DNA of 24,177 nt, taken from assembly GCA_030998015.1 (NCBI GenBank), contig JARWMV010000189.1, positions 1 through 24,177 of the forward strand, in the 5' to 3' direction. The position numbers were made by a program, and so were the translations under genes. The stretch comes from Ceratorhiza oryzae-sativae. Its lineage: Eukaryota > Basidiomycota > Agaricomycetes > Cantharellales > Ceratobasidiaceae. Below are positions 15,305 through 24,177 of the stretch, piece after piece. A model generated the notes under the pieces. The model had not been told where the DNA came from. It was given only the letters and a program-made list of their open reading frames with translations, and made no database searches. Position 1 is the first letter of the stretch, and every line of letters starts with the position of its first letter.

Positions 15305-15526
15305 CCGCGCGCGTTAGTTGCTGGTGGGACTTGTCCCACCAACCAACGTGAGCAATCGCAACCGTTTGCGATTGCTAGTGCGCGGCATAATATCGATATT
15401 TAGCCGCCGGCTGAAAATGACGAACGGTCGTCATTTTCTACGAGGGAATCTTTATGGGAGGTAGCCTGGACCATGAGACTCATGGTCAAGGCTACCTCAT
15501 CTGAGGATTCCCTCTAACGCCGGCGG
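15305..15526 (+). repeat. Element A, copy 14 (with nested hairpin)
   Basis: Full element on the plus strand with the GGTAGCCTGG hairpin nested in the terminal loop. Confidence 0.93.
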
Positions 15527-15622
15527 GCTGCCCTAGAGTCCATACGGCGGCGGGTCATGGGCCTTCGGTCCTTAGACAAAATGGGGTTAGGGCTAAAACA
15601 TTTGGGGGTCATTAAAAATTAA

Positions 15623-15705
15623 GGAATAGTTTCCATCGGTAAGGTCAGACGATTGCTAATTGTTCGGGCTAAATACCCTTAGGTGTTCGATTCACCTCGG
15701 GCAAG
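15623..15705 (+). pseudogene. Malformed tRNA-Ser(GCU)-like sequence
   Basis: Anticodon arm (GACGA-TTGCTAA-TTGTT), variable arm (GGGCTAAATACCC) and T-arm (AGGTG-TTCGATT-CACCT) are good and match the tRNA-Ser at 15777. The 5' acceptor strand (GGAATAG) cannot pair with the 3' strand (CGGGCAA), and the D-stem is weak. It is either a decayed duplicate or a tRNA needing an unusual repair of its acceptor stem. Confidence 0.65.
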
Positions 15706-15776
15706 GTCAATCTTTGCTCCTGCTAAGCCCGCTCCCTGGATCTCTAGAGATCCAGGAGGCGGACTTTGGGAAATAA

Positions 15777-15859
15777 GGAATATTCATCATTGGCAAGATA
15801 AAGCGATTGCTAATCGCTAGGGCTAAATACCCTTAAACGTTCGAATCGTTTATATTCCG
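15777..15859 (+). tRNA. trnS(gcu): tRNA-Ser (GCU)
   Basis: A class II tRNA with perfect 7-bp acceptor GGAATAT/ATATTCC, D-stem ATC/GAT, and anticodon arm AGCGA-TTGCTAA-TCGCT (anticodon GCT). The variable arm is GGGCTAAATACCC, the T-arm AAACG-TTCGAAT-CGTTT, and the discriminator G. It decodes AGU/AGC. Confidence 0.93.
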
Positions 15860-16045
15860 TACGGGGGTTGGTGCTCACCAGCTCTCTAAAAGATTTTCAG
15901 TTTGCGCCAGATCGCCCGGAGGGCTTCCGGCCCAGTGCAGACGGGCCGGCCATCAGGCAAATCCCGCCTCCTGGATCTCCAGAGATCCAGGGAGCGGTCG
16001 ATTCACAACGGAAATAAAGGATAACATCCTGACTCGAAAGGGTGC
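15860..16045. other. Spacer with hairpin J, no gene
   Basis: It contains a CGGGCCGGCC-type stem and hairpin J (about 15966-15995). I see nothing else that can be assigned. Confidence 0.5.
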
Positions 16046-16217
16046 CCGCCGGCGTTAGAGGGAATCCTAAAGATTCCCTCGTAGAAAATGACGACCGTTC
16101 GTCATTTTCAGCCGGCGGCTAAATATCGATATTATGCCGCGCACTAGCAATCGCAAACGGTTGCGATTGCTCACGTTGGTTGGTGGGACAAGTCCCACCA
16201 GCAACTAACGCGCGCGG
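16046..16217 (-). repeat. Element A, copy 15
   Basis: Full 172-bp element on the minus strand. Confidence 0.93.
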
Positions 16218-16590
16218 AGATGCCGCTATAGAGTAACGGGGGAAAGGGGGTGAGATCCAGAAGAACTTAACCTAGTAAGTTTTATATGTCTTTAGTGCAC
16301 GGAACTACGAGCTTGAATCGAGCCGCTCGGTAATATTAGAAAACGCCTGTGTCATCGTGGAATACGCCCCTGGACCCTGACTGCGAAAAAAATTCGCGGG
16401 CTTGATAAAGTTAGTTGTTTATCTTTAACACTCGCTCTTCTATACCAGCAACCAGCTAACAACTTCTTTTTTTTGTTAAAGACAAAGTTGTTAGGACTGT
16501 GCGGTGGTGGGTGTTGAACCTAAGGGAAACCGTGGAGACATACAGGGAAAAGGAAGTAACCTGTTAATGTTCTAGATGCCTTCCTACTGA
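16218..16590 (+). ncRNA. Possible group II intron-like RNA segment
   Basis: 16499 starts with GTGCGG, resembling the GUGYG 5' end of group II introns. It is followed by GTGTTGAACCTAAGGGAAACC and AGGAAGTAACCTGTTAATG, the kind of domain I sequence seen in such introns. 16430-16500 contains a GTTAGTTG/CAACTAAC-like pairing and a GTTGTTAGGA end that might be the exon side. I see no reverse transcriptase and no clear domain V. Treat this as a suggestion. 16218-16430 is otherwise unassigned. Confidence 0.3.
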
Positions 16591-16654
16591 CCCCCAAACA
16601 TGTGCAGCTACGCTGCATTGTTTGGTGGGCAGCAACCCCCCGATATTGTAATGC

Positions 16655-16826
16655 CCGCCGGCGTTAGAGGGAATCCTAAAGATTCCCTCGTAGAAAATGA
16701 CGACCGTTCGTCATTTTCAGCCGGCGGCTAAATATCGATATTATGCCGCGCACTAGCAATCGCAAACGGTTGCGATTGCTCACGTTGGTTGGTGGGACAA
16801 GTCCCACCAGCAACTAACGCGCGCGG
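16655..16826 (-). repeat. Element A, copy 16 (inside a host hairpin)
   Basis: Flanked by CCCCCGATATTGTAATG and CAATGTCGGGGG, which pair with each other. The element therefore occupies the loop of another hairpin, as at 11054, 19378 and 20463. Confidence 0.93.
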
Positions 16827-17154
16827 CAATGTCGGGGGTCACCCCCCAATGATTGCAATCATTGGGGGTCTACTTACCCCCAAACATGTGCAGCTACGCT
16901 GCATTGTTTGAGGGGCAGGTTAAAAGATGGCAACTTTATAAATTATATTATGTCGAATCCATGAAAACAAATATCTTATTGTCTATAAAAACTGCCCGAG
17001 GGCTGTTCAACACATCTATAAGCCCCAATTTTTGGGGTAGATCTTTTTCTTCTGAGTTACCTCAAAATGACCTTAATCAGGAGGCCCTTGCCACAGCAAT
17101 AGATCAAGTGGACTCTGCAGCAGGAGAAGCTCAACTTACTCTTGCTGCAGAAAT

Positions 17155-17407
17155 CAAACCCCCGCTTAGGGTCATCCAGCATTGTATTTATATATAAATA
17201 CATGCTGTTGACCCGAGGGGTTTGGTTATCGAGGCCGCGTTCGCGGCGAGGTATTGCGAGGTACCCTGGAACTTTCAGTTCCAGGGTACCTCGGAATCAG
17301 ACGCCGCGCGCACGCCAGGGCCGCCTTGGCTTGATTATTGACCTTAAGGTCAATATGAGCCAAGCTTGCTTGGCTTAAGCCAGGGCGTTCGCAGGCGTGC
17401 ACGGGTC
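17155..17407 (-). repeat. Element B' inside GIY-YIG gene
   Basis: The outer stem is CAAACCCC/GGGGTTTG instead of the CATACCC/GGGTATG of the other copies. Both strands have changed together, so the pairing is kept. Confidence 0.88.
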
Positions 17408-17731
17408 AAAAGCGGGGCTGTAAAGGTATTTTCAGATTTAGTCAATCAGCAAAAAGAAATATCGGAATTCTTAAAAGGTCAAAGTGGTATTTACTGTTTT
17501 TTAAATAAAACGAATGGTAATTTTTACATCGGGAGTAGTGTTAATTTGCGAAGACGAATAGTGTGGGAGTATTACGCAAACAAAAATTCAGGTTCAAAAA
17601 TGGTTATTGTTAAAGCAATTGAGAAATACGGTTTTGAAAATTTTGAATTGTTGATTTTAGAGTTTTGTGATAAAAATGAACTAATATCCCGAGAAGATCA
17701 CTTTATTCAGTTATACAATCCAACGTATAAT

Positions 17732-17942
17732 GCCCCCGCTCTATCGGCTAAAATCTTAGGTGTAACCCAAGATTTCAGCCGCCCTGCCTAGAGAACTGCG
17801 CTTTAGCGCACGTCTTGGCAGGGGTAATAAAGCGGAGGGTCAACGACCCGTGGGCATTGTTAACGAGGCCGCGTTCGCGGCGAGCCGCGCGCACGCCAGG
17901 GCCGCCTTGGCAAGCCAAGGCGTTCGCAGGCGTGCACGGGTC
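17732..17942 (-). repeat. Element B inside GIY-YIG gene
   Basis: Starts right after the codons for PTYN (TATAAT-GCCCCC) and adjoins A copy 17 exactly. Same orientation pair as 657-1038. Confidence 0.9.
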
Positions 17943-18114
17943 CCGCCGGCGTTAGAGGGAATCCTAAAGATTCCCTCGTAGAAAATGACGACCGTTCGTC
18001 ATTTTCAGCCGGCGGCTAAATATCGATATTATGCCGCGCACTAGCAATCGCAAACGGTTGCGATTGCTCACGTTGGTTGGTGGGACAAGTCCCACCAGCA
18101 ACTAACGCGCGCGG
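17943..18114 (-). repeat. Element A, copy 17
   Basis: Full 172-bp element; with B it interrupts the GIY-YIG gene between YNPTYN and AGSLLGYKHS. Confidence 0.93.
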
Positions 18115-18543
18115 AGGCAGGGAGCCTTTTGGGCTATAAACACAGCCAAGAATCTTTGAATAAAATGTCTGAAAGCCAAAGGGGTGTGAAACACTATTTT
18201 TATGGTAAAACCCATACCGAAGAAACACTAGCCAAAATGATTGAAGCTAATAAAAATAGCATAGCAGTGGAAGTACTAGATTTGGTCACTCAAACTACCA
18301 CAGTTGACCCCCCAAACTAATGCAGCTACGCTGCATTGTTTGGGGGGGTGATAGCCCCCCAATACGCTGGCCCGTAGGGCGTGCCTTACAGGCTTGGTAA
18401 CGCATTGGGGGGCTATTGAACCTTCCATTAAAGAAGCCGCCAGAAAATTTGGGCTAAACGCTACAACAATCCAAAACAGGGTAAAAAAAAATGACCAAAC
18501 CCCAATTAATTGCCGGTTCGTTATAACAGTTAAACAACCATAA

Positions 18544-19224
18544 CCCCGCTAATCGATACCCCTGCCAAGACGTGCGCTAAAGCGCAGTTCTCTAGGCAGG
18601 GTGTAGATTTGCCTTCGCAAATCATCGATTAGTGGAGCCCTCCGCGCTTAGGCCGCCCTGCGGGCGATCAAAGAGCGCGGAGGGAATACTTAATCCCCTT
18701 TATTCCGTTTTTGTGCCGAAGGGATTTTATGGGCGGTAAGTCCTTACCTCGCAAATGGTACCTTTGCGCGGCACGTCTTCCCGACGTCCTCCCGCCGTCT
18801 TCCCTACGTCTACATGCGTCTAGAATACCTCACAAATTACTGCAGCTGCCTCGTAGGATTTTGGACTCTGATTCCGAGGTAGCCTGGAACCTCTGGGGTC
18901 CAGGCTACCTCGCAATACCTTGTGCTGGTCTGTCTCCATGCAAGATTTATAAAATCTTGCTGGACCTTAGACCAGCATCAGTCCCAATTCACGATAAGTA
19001 TTCACCCTCAAGCGTGAAGTTGTTGCACGTACGTGCAACAATTTCAGCTAGGGGACTTATCGTGGTTGGGAGGAGTCCGAAGAGGGCCCCCAGGAGTGCT
19101 GCCGTACTCCCAAAAGGTTATTGGCTTTAAGTCCTTACACCATTTTGTTGTTTGATTTTAACCTCGACTGTGGGCGGCTTTAGCCGCCCACAGGCTCCGG
19201 GGGTATGAAAAGAGAAGCCACAAT
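18544..19224. repeat. Hairpin region with direct repeat copy 2
   Basis: A CTAATCGAT/ATCGATTAG stem around hairpin G (18548-18635) is the inverted equivalent of 6046-6129. Hairpin F is at 18641-18683. 18832-19107 is the direct repeat of 14692-14965. A GTGGGCGGCTTTAGCCGCCC hairpin lies at 19170-19193. 18690-18830 is unassigned. AT-rich DNA lies just before the cox1-like relic. Confidence 0.75.
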
Positions 19225-19260
19225 ATGACACGTTGGCTATTCTCAACAAATGCTAAAGAA
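19225..19260 (+). pseudogene. cox1: Relic of cox1 5' end (12 codons)
   Basis: It translates to [12 protein letters not shown], matching the first 11 residues of the intact cox1 at 21875 ([12 protein letters not shown]). The two copies differ at third positions only (ACA/ACT, CGT/CGA, TCA/TCG, AAT/AAC, GCT/GCA and similar), so they diverged under selection on the protein, possibly in different genomes. After codon 12 the sequence leaves cox1 and enters hairpin G. It could be a displaced original 5' end, left when a HEG-bearing segment supplied a new one, or a tiny spliced exon. Confidence 0.8.
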
Positions 19261-19272
19261 CTTATCCGTCGC

Positions 19273-19614
19273 CGGTACTCGCCCTGCCTAGGCAACTGCG
19301 CTTTAGCGCACGTCTTGGCAGGGGTAAGAATGCAAAGCATTCTCGGCCGCACCGTCTGCCCCCCGATATTGTAATGCCCGCCGGCGTTAGAGGGAATCCT
19401 CAGATGAGGTAGCCTTGACCATGAGTCTCATGGTCCAGGCTACCTCCCATAAAGATTCCCTCGTAGAAAATGACGACCGTTCGTCATTTTCAGCCGGCGG
19501 CTAAATATCGATATTATGCCGCGCACTAGCAATCGCAAACGGTTGCGATTGCTCACGTTGGTTGGTGGGACAAGTCCCACCAGCAACTAACGCGCGCGGC
19601 AATGTCGGGGGTCG
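19273..19614 (+). repeat. Direct repeat with A copy 18, copy 1 (~342 bp)
   Basis: Same sequence as 20358-20699: hairpin G, an AGAATGCAAAGCATTCT hairpin, the CCCCGATATTG host hairpin and nested element A on the minus strand. It appears as a unit that moved or was copied whole. Confidence 0.88.
19378..19599 (-). repeat. Element A, copy 18 (with nested hairpin)
   Basis: Carries the GGTAGCC hairpin in its loop and itself sits in the loop of the CCCCGATATTG/CAATGTCGGGG hairpin. That is three levels of nesting. Confidence 0.93.
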
Positions 19615-19825
19615 ACGGTTTGTTTATACTCAGCCGATTGGATCGGGTACCGTGCTCCTTTTGTCTTTAGTGCCTGTAAAACCAGAATCTAGAATGACAA
19701 AATTGGAAAGAGAAAAATTTGTTCTTACTCCCCAGTTAGGAGAAATCCTTGTGGGGCTTTTATTAGGTGATCTAAGAGCTCGAAGGCCTAAACCTTCGGC
19801 AAATACTAGATTATTGTTTGCTCCC

Positions 19826-20021
19826 CCCGCGCTCTACTCGGTTGGCCTGTGGCCAACCGGCCAGTAGCGCGGGAGCTCCTCCCAATTCACGATAAGTATT
19901 CACCCTCAAGCGTGAAGTTGTTGCACGTACGTGCAACAATTTCAGCTAGGGGACTTATCGTGGTTGGGAGGATTCCTCGAGAGCAACGTGCCTTTGGCCG
20001 TGCTCGAGGGGAATCCTTGGG
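19826..20021 (+). repeat. Insertion 1 in HEG III
   Basis: It holds a CGCGCTACTGG-type stem (GTTGGCCTGTGGCCAAC loop hairpin, 19838-19858) and the CCCAATTCACGATAAG/CTTATCGTGGTTGGG stem with hairpin I inside (19881-19970). A GGATTCCTCGAG / CTCGAGGGGAATCC stem (19969-20017) follows. Confidence 0.85.
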
Positions 20022-20462
20022 GAAAGTATAATACACCAAGATTACCTACTTCATCTGTACGATATATTTAAGGAATTTTGCCAGGCAGCTCCCAAAATAG
20101 TTACTCCAACGGCCTCCCAATGCGTTACCAAGCCTGTAAGGCACGCCCTACGGGCCAGCGTATTGGGAGTGCCATTACCCCGGGGCATCCACCCCCCAAA
20201 TGAAGCAATTACGGGGCCTCTAAAATAGCTTTGCTATTTTAAGTGGCCCCTAATTGCATCATTGGGGGTCTACGGGCATAGGATTCCTATGGAATCCTTC
20301 CATGCAAGATTTATAAAATCTTGCTGGACCGAAACCATTCGGGCGGCCCCAACGCAACGGTACTCGCCCTGCCTAGGCAACTGCGCTTTAGCGCACGTCT
20401 TGGCAGGGGTAAGAATGCAAAGCATTCTCGGCCGCACCGTCTGCCCCCCGATATTGTAATGC

Positions 20463-20684
20463 CCGCCGGCGTTAGAGGGAATCCTCAGATGAGGTAGCCT
20501 TGACCATGAGTCTCATGGTCCAGGCTACCTCCCATAAAGATTCCCTCGTAGAAAATGACGACCGTTCGTCATTTTCAGCCGGCGGCTAAATATCGATATT
20601 ATGCCGCGCACTAGCAATCGCAAACGGTTGCGATTGCTCACGTTGGTTGGTGGGACAAGTCCCACCAGCAACTAACGCGCGCGG
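20463..20684 (-). repeat. Element A, copy 19 (with nested hairpin)
   Basis: Within the 342-bp direct repeat, same nesting as copy 18. Confidence 0.93.
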
Positions 20685-20710
20685 CAATGTCGGGGGTCAC
20701 CGGTTATATA

Positions 20711-20748
20711 ACTTGAGGCGGAGCTGCGATCGTAGGCGGGCACGGGTA
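20711..20748 (+). repeat. Element C, copy 4
   Basis: Read in frame as LRRSCDRRRARV directly before RFEARSLPC of HEG III. Confidence 0.85.
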
Positions 20749-20991
20749 AGATTTGAAGCAAGATCTTTACCCTGCTTTAATTTTTATTATGATCTTTTTT
20801 ATTTGGATGGAAAAAAAGTTGTTCCGGCAAACATAGATGTCTTGCTAACTCCTTTGTCTTTAGCCTACTGGCTAGCTGATGATGGTTGTTTCCACATTAG
20901 AGATTCCGATATTTATATCTGCACTAATGGATTTACCTTTGAAGAAACAAATCTATTAATAAGTGTTCTTAACCGTCGACCCCCGACATTG

Positions 20992-21072
20992 CCGCGCGCG
21001 TTAGTTGCTGGTGGGACTTGTCCCACCAACCAACGTGAGCAATCGCAACCGTTTGCGATTGCTAGTGCGCGG
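20992..21072 (+). repeat. Half element A (module 1 only), copy 20
   Basis: Only the CCGCGCGC...GTGCGCGG module is present, 81 bp, a multiple of three and free of stops in the HEG frame (PRALVAGGTCPTNQREQSQP...). The GTACCCTGGAACT hairpin follows at once. It shows that module 1 can exist alone. Confidence 0.9.
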
Positions 21073-21186
21073 CCGGCGTCTGATTCCGAGGTACCCTGGA
21101 ACTTAAAGTTCCAGGGTACCTCGCAATACCTCGCCGAGAATCGAATGATTTGCGAAGGCAAATCTACATCGATTCTCGAGGGAAAT
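21069..21186 (+). repeat. ~115-bp direct repeat, copy 1
   Basis: GCGCGGCCGGCGTCTGATTC..., with the GTACCCTGGAACT hairpin and an AGAATCGA(TG)ATTTGC / GCAAATCT...TCGATTCTC nested stem. It is repeated at 21604-21721 with one base changed (CTACATCG/CTGCATCG). Confidence 0.85.
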
Positions 21187-21273
21187 AAATTCAAACTAGA
21201 ATGTTCTATTATACTACAAAAAAATAAGTACATGATTAGAATTTCTAGAAAAAGCCTACCTGTTGTACAATCT

Positions 21274-21495
21274 CCGCGCGCGTTAGTTGCTGGTGGGACT
21301 TGTCCCACCAACCAACGTGAGCAATCGCAACCGTTTGCGATTGCTAGTGCGCGGCATAATATCGATATTTAGCCGCCGGCTGAAAATGACGAACGGTCGT
21401 CATTTTCTACGAGGGAATCTTTATGGGAGGTAGCCTGGACCATGAGACTCATGGTCAAGGCTACCTCATCTGAGGATTCCCTCTAACGCCGGCGG
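21274..21495 (+). repeat. Element A, copy 21 (inside HEG III)
   Basis: Full element with nested hairpin, inserted between the codons for LPVVQS and DLMPSMMMYKLGL. The HEG frame meets a TAG at the ATATCGATATTTAG linker of the element. Confidence 0.93.
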
Positions 21496-21538
21496 GGATT
21501 TAATGCCATCTATGATGATGTATAAATTAGGTCTTTAG

Positions 21539-23191
<1,653 letters not shown>

Positions 23192-23192
23192 T

Positions 23193-23403
23193 GCCCCCGC
23201 TCTATCGGCTAAAATCTTAGGTGTAACCCAAGATTTCAGCCGCCCTGCCTAGAGAACTGCGCTTTAGCGCACGTCTTGGCAGGGGTAATAAAGCGGAGGG
23301 TCAACGACCCGTGGGCATTGTTAACGAGGCCGCGTTCGCGGCGAGCCGCGCGCACGCCAGGGCCGCCTTGGCAAGCCAAGGCGTTCGCAGGCGTGCACGG
23401 GTC
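23193..23403 (-). repeat. Element B behind the cox1 intron 1 ORF stop
   Basis: Full B beginning one base after the HEG TAA (AAATAA-T-GCCCCC). Same orientation as at 657 and 17732, but without an adjoining element A. It lies inside the intron, between ORF and core, so it must be tolerated by splicing. Confidence 0.9.
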
Positions 23404-23900
23404 ATAAATAAAATGAAACTTAATCCCCTTAGTGTGGTTTATTTCAAACATACAAACTGGGTTAAAAAATAGAATAATGTACTAATTAATTGCCGTGTAT
23501 ACCTGTGAAGGTGTACCTTATTACGTTACTATTTGCGGAAAATTCCTAAAGTCACCTATAAAATAATAAATTATTATTAAATTGACAAGAGTGAATATAA
23601 ATTTTATAAACCTAAATCTATTATGGAAGTCAGCTTTTAGCTTACTTTATGGCGTCTTTGTTTTACATAGCATATGCAAAAGTACGGCCAAAATTATAAA
23701 ATAACAATGGAAAATCCGCAGGAAACCAAATTATGATTTTATCGAAAAATTGGATTTGGGTCCTCAGAGACTAACCGTAACGCGGTCAAAGACCTGAAGT
23801 TATAGTCCTATCTTGTTTCAAAATAACATGTATGATTTTATATTAAACTACCCCAAATAAGGTGAATTTTAAATAAGTTTAGTTAAAATTAATAAAAAAG

Positions 23901-23936
23901 AATTACTTAGTTCCAGTACAAATCGGGGCACCGGAT
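23901..23936 (+). CDS. cox1: cox1 exon 2 (12 codons)
   Basis: Codons for NYLVPVQIGAPD, which directly continue GGFG of exon 1 and precede the M-A-F-P-R-L-N-N stretch expected in COX1. It is bounded by G23900 (intron 1 end) and T23936, both fitting group I rules. Exons this small occur in intron-rich fungal cox1. The glutamine in VPVQIGAPD is less usual (M or L is common). Confidence 0.88.
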
Positions 23937-24177
23937 AAATTTAGTAGTTATCTAAGACTGTTTAACACTGTGTTGTCGTTTAGACGATTATTTAGTGTTG
24001 TGCAATCTCCTCAAAGATTGAGAGCTTATTTAGCAGGTCTTTGGGAGGGTGAAAATTGGCAACGCAAAATCAGCTAGATTCTGTAGAATCGGTATTTTTG
24101 GGAGCTGTCTGCGCCCAGACAGGTCCATTGTTGGTTCTACATAACCTGGCTATCCCTTCCCGTCTCCATGTTATCTG
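23937..24177 (+). other. Start of cox1 intron 2 with partial LAGLIDADG frame
   Basis: The frame continues from exon 2 as KFSSYLRLFNTVLSFRRLFS VVQSPQRLRAYLAGLWEGEN, with a LAGLIDADG motif YLAGLWEGEN (about 24026-24055). It then meets TAG at about 24074 and a further TAG nine bases later. If TAG were a sense codon the frame would remain open to the window end. Otherwise it is broken, possibly by a CTAGATTCTGTAGAATC-like insertion and a GTCTGCGCCCAGAC hairpin (about 24107-24120). Confidence 0.75.

Larger units (their letters stand above)
16853..18543 (+). pseudogene. GIY-YIG homing endonuclease with NUMOD-type tail, split by three insertions
   Basis: Original coding parts: 16917-17154 (linker, VKRWQLYKLYYVESMKTNIL to LTLAAEIK); 17408-17731 (nuclease domain, GIY at 17486-17494, YIG at 17525-17533, then the RREI-like NLRRRI, REDHFIQLYNPTYN with the catalytic glutamate); 18117-18302 (AGSLLGYKHSQESLNKMSES, KTHTEETLAKM repeats binding DNA); 18419-18543 (EPSIKEAARKFGLNATTIQN helix-turn-helix end, stop TAA). 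The gaps hold B' (17155), B plus A copy 17 (17732-18114) and a D-E hairpin pair (18303-18418). Without them the domain order is complete, so the insertions probably hit a working gene. Normal translation cannot pass them. Its host gene is unclear. Confidence 0.85.
20109..20748. repeat. Insertion 2 in HEG III (large composite)
   Basis: It contains hairpin E (20110-20172), a block copied from the palindrome (about 20183-20278, identical to 2859-2950) and hairpin H (about 20300-20330). Then come the 342-bp direct repeat with A copy 19 (20358-20699) and element C copy 4 (20711-20748). Confidence 0.85.
19615..21538 (+). pseudogene. LAGLIDADG homing endonuclease III, split by four hairpin insertions
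   Basis: Coding parts in order: 19660-19825 (MTKLEREKFVLTPQLGEILV then GLLLGDLRARRPK, first motif; NTRLLF); 20022-20108 (ESIIHQDYLLHLYDIFKEFC QAAPKIVT); 20749-20988 (RFEARSLPCFNFYYDLFYL, GKKVVPANIDVLLTPLSLAY WLADDG second motif, FTFEETNLLISVLN); 21181-21273 (NKFKLECSII, YMIRISRKSLPVVQS); 21497-21538 (DLMPSMMMYKLGL, TAG). Joined in concept these cover the whole family fold, so four insertion events hit a complete gene: 19826-20021, 20109-20748, 20989-21180 and 21274-21496. One of them (20989-21180) keeps the frame open. It lies between a cox1 5' relic and cox1 itself. Confidence 0.88.

Noticed and set aside
20913..21311. 132-codon minus-strand ORF
   Set aside because: Shadow of HEG III and of element A; the plus strand carries the LAGLIDADG motifs.
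435..21495. CRISPR array
   Set aside because: Repeats are highly structured, dispersed on both strands and unevenly spaced, without regular unique spacers or cas genes; the genome is mitochondrial.

Overview
The window reads as mitochondrial DNA of an early-diverging fungus. The genes seen are nad4L, the first exon of nad5, the 5' part of cox1, a tRNA-Asp and tRNA-Ser(GCU). They are AT-rich, carry group I introns and LAGLIDADG or GIY-YIG homing-endonuclease (HEG) reading frames, and show the nad4L/nad5 junction known from fungi, in which TAA and ATG share one base. GC-rich hairpins have invaded this AT-rich DNA on a very large scale. A zoosporic (chytrid-like) fungus is my inference; I cannot name a species. 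I found no rRNA signature sequence. No internal UAG occurs in the conserved gene parts, so a UAG=Leu code is neither shown nor excluded.

Layout. 1-5467 is a near-perfect palindrome of two ~2.73 kb arms meeting near 2733, packed with GC hairpin elements and pieces of LAGLIDADG genes. 5468-7252 is hairpin-rich DNA with a tRNA-Asp and no recognised protein gene. 7253-12213 is the nad4L-nad5 region: an 88-codon nad4L, then two further copies of a nad4L 3' end (9195-9231 and 11853-11890). They are separated by decayed HEGs and a group I intron core, and the last copy overlaps the nad5 start by one base. nad5 stops after 108 codons at a group I intron (12214 onward), and no second exon follows in the window. 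12840-16600 is another hairpin mosaic with one good tRNA-Ser(GCU), one malformed copy and possible structured intron RNA. 16853-18543 is a GIY-YIG HEG broken by three insertions. 19225-19260 is a 12-codon relic of a cox1 5' end. 19620-21538 is a LAGLIDADG HEG broken by four insertions. 21875-24177 is cox1 exon 1, intron 1 with an intact in-frame LAGLIDADG ORF, a 12-codon exon 2, and the start of intron 2.

The most striking content is a layered family of GC-rich stem-loop elements. The ~172-bp element called A here has 20 full copies and one half copy. A ~211-250-bp element, B/B', often abuts A exactly. At least nine smaller hairpins recur, many of them sitting inside loops of other hairpins. 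Several lie inside HEG reading frames, so they inserted into genes. The intervals nad4L-to-nad5 and relic-to-cox1 look alike: a HEG sits beside a duplicated end of the host gene, as expected for mobile segments that carry and replace gene termini. All element names (A, B, C and so on) are mine.
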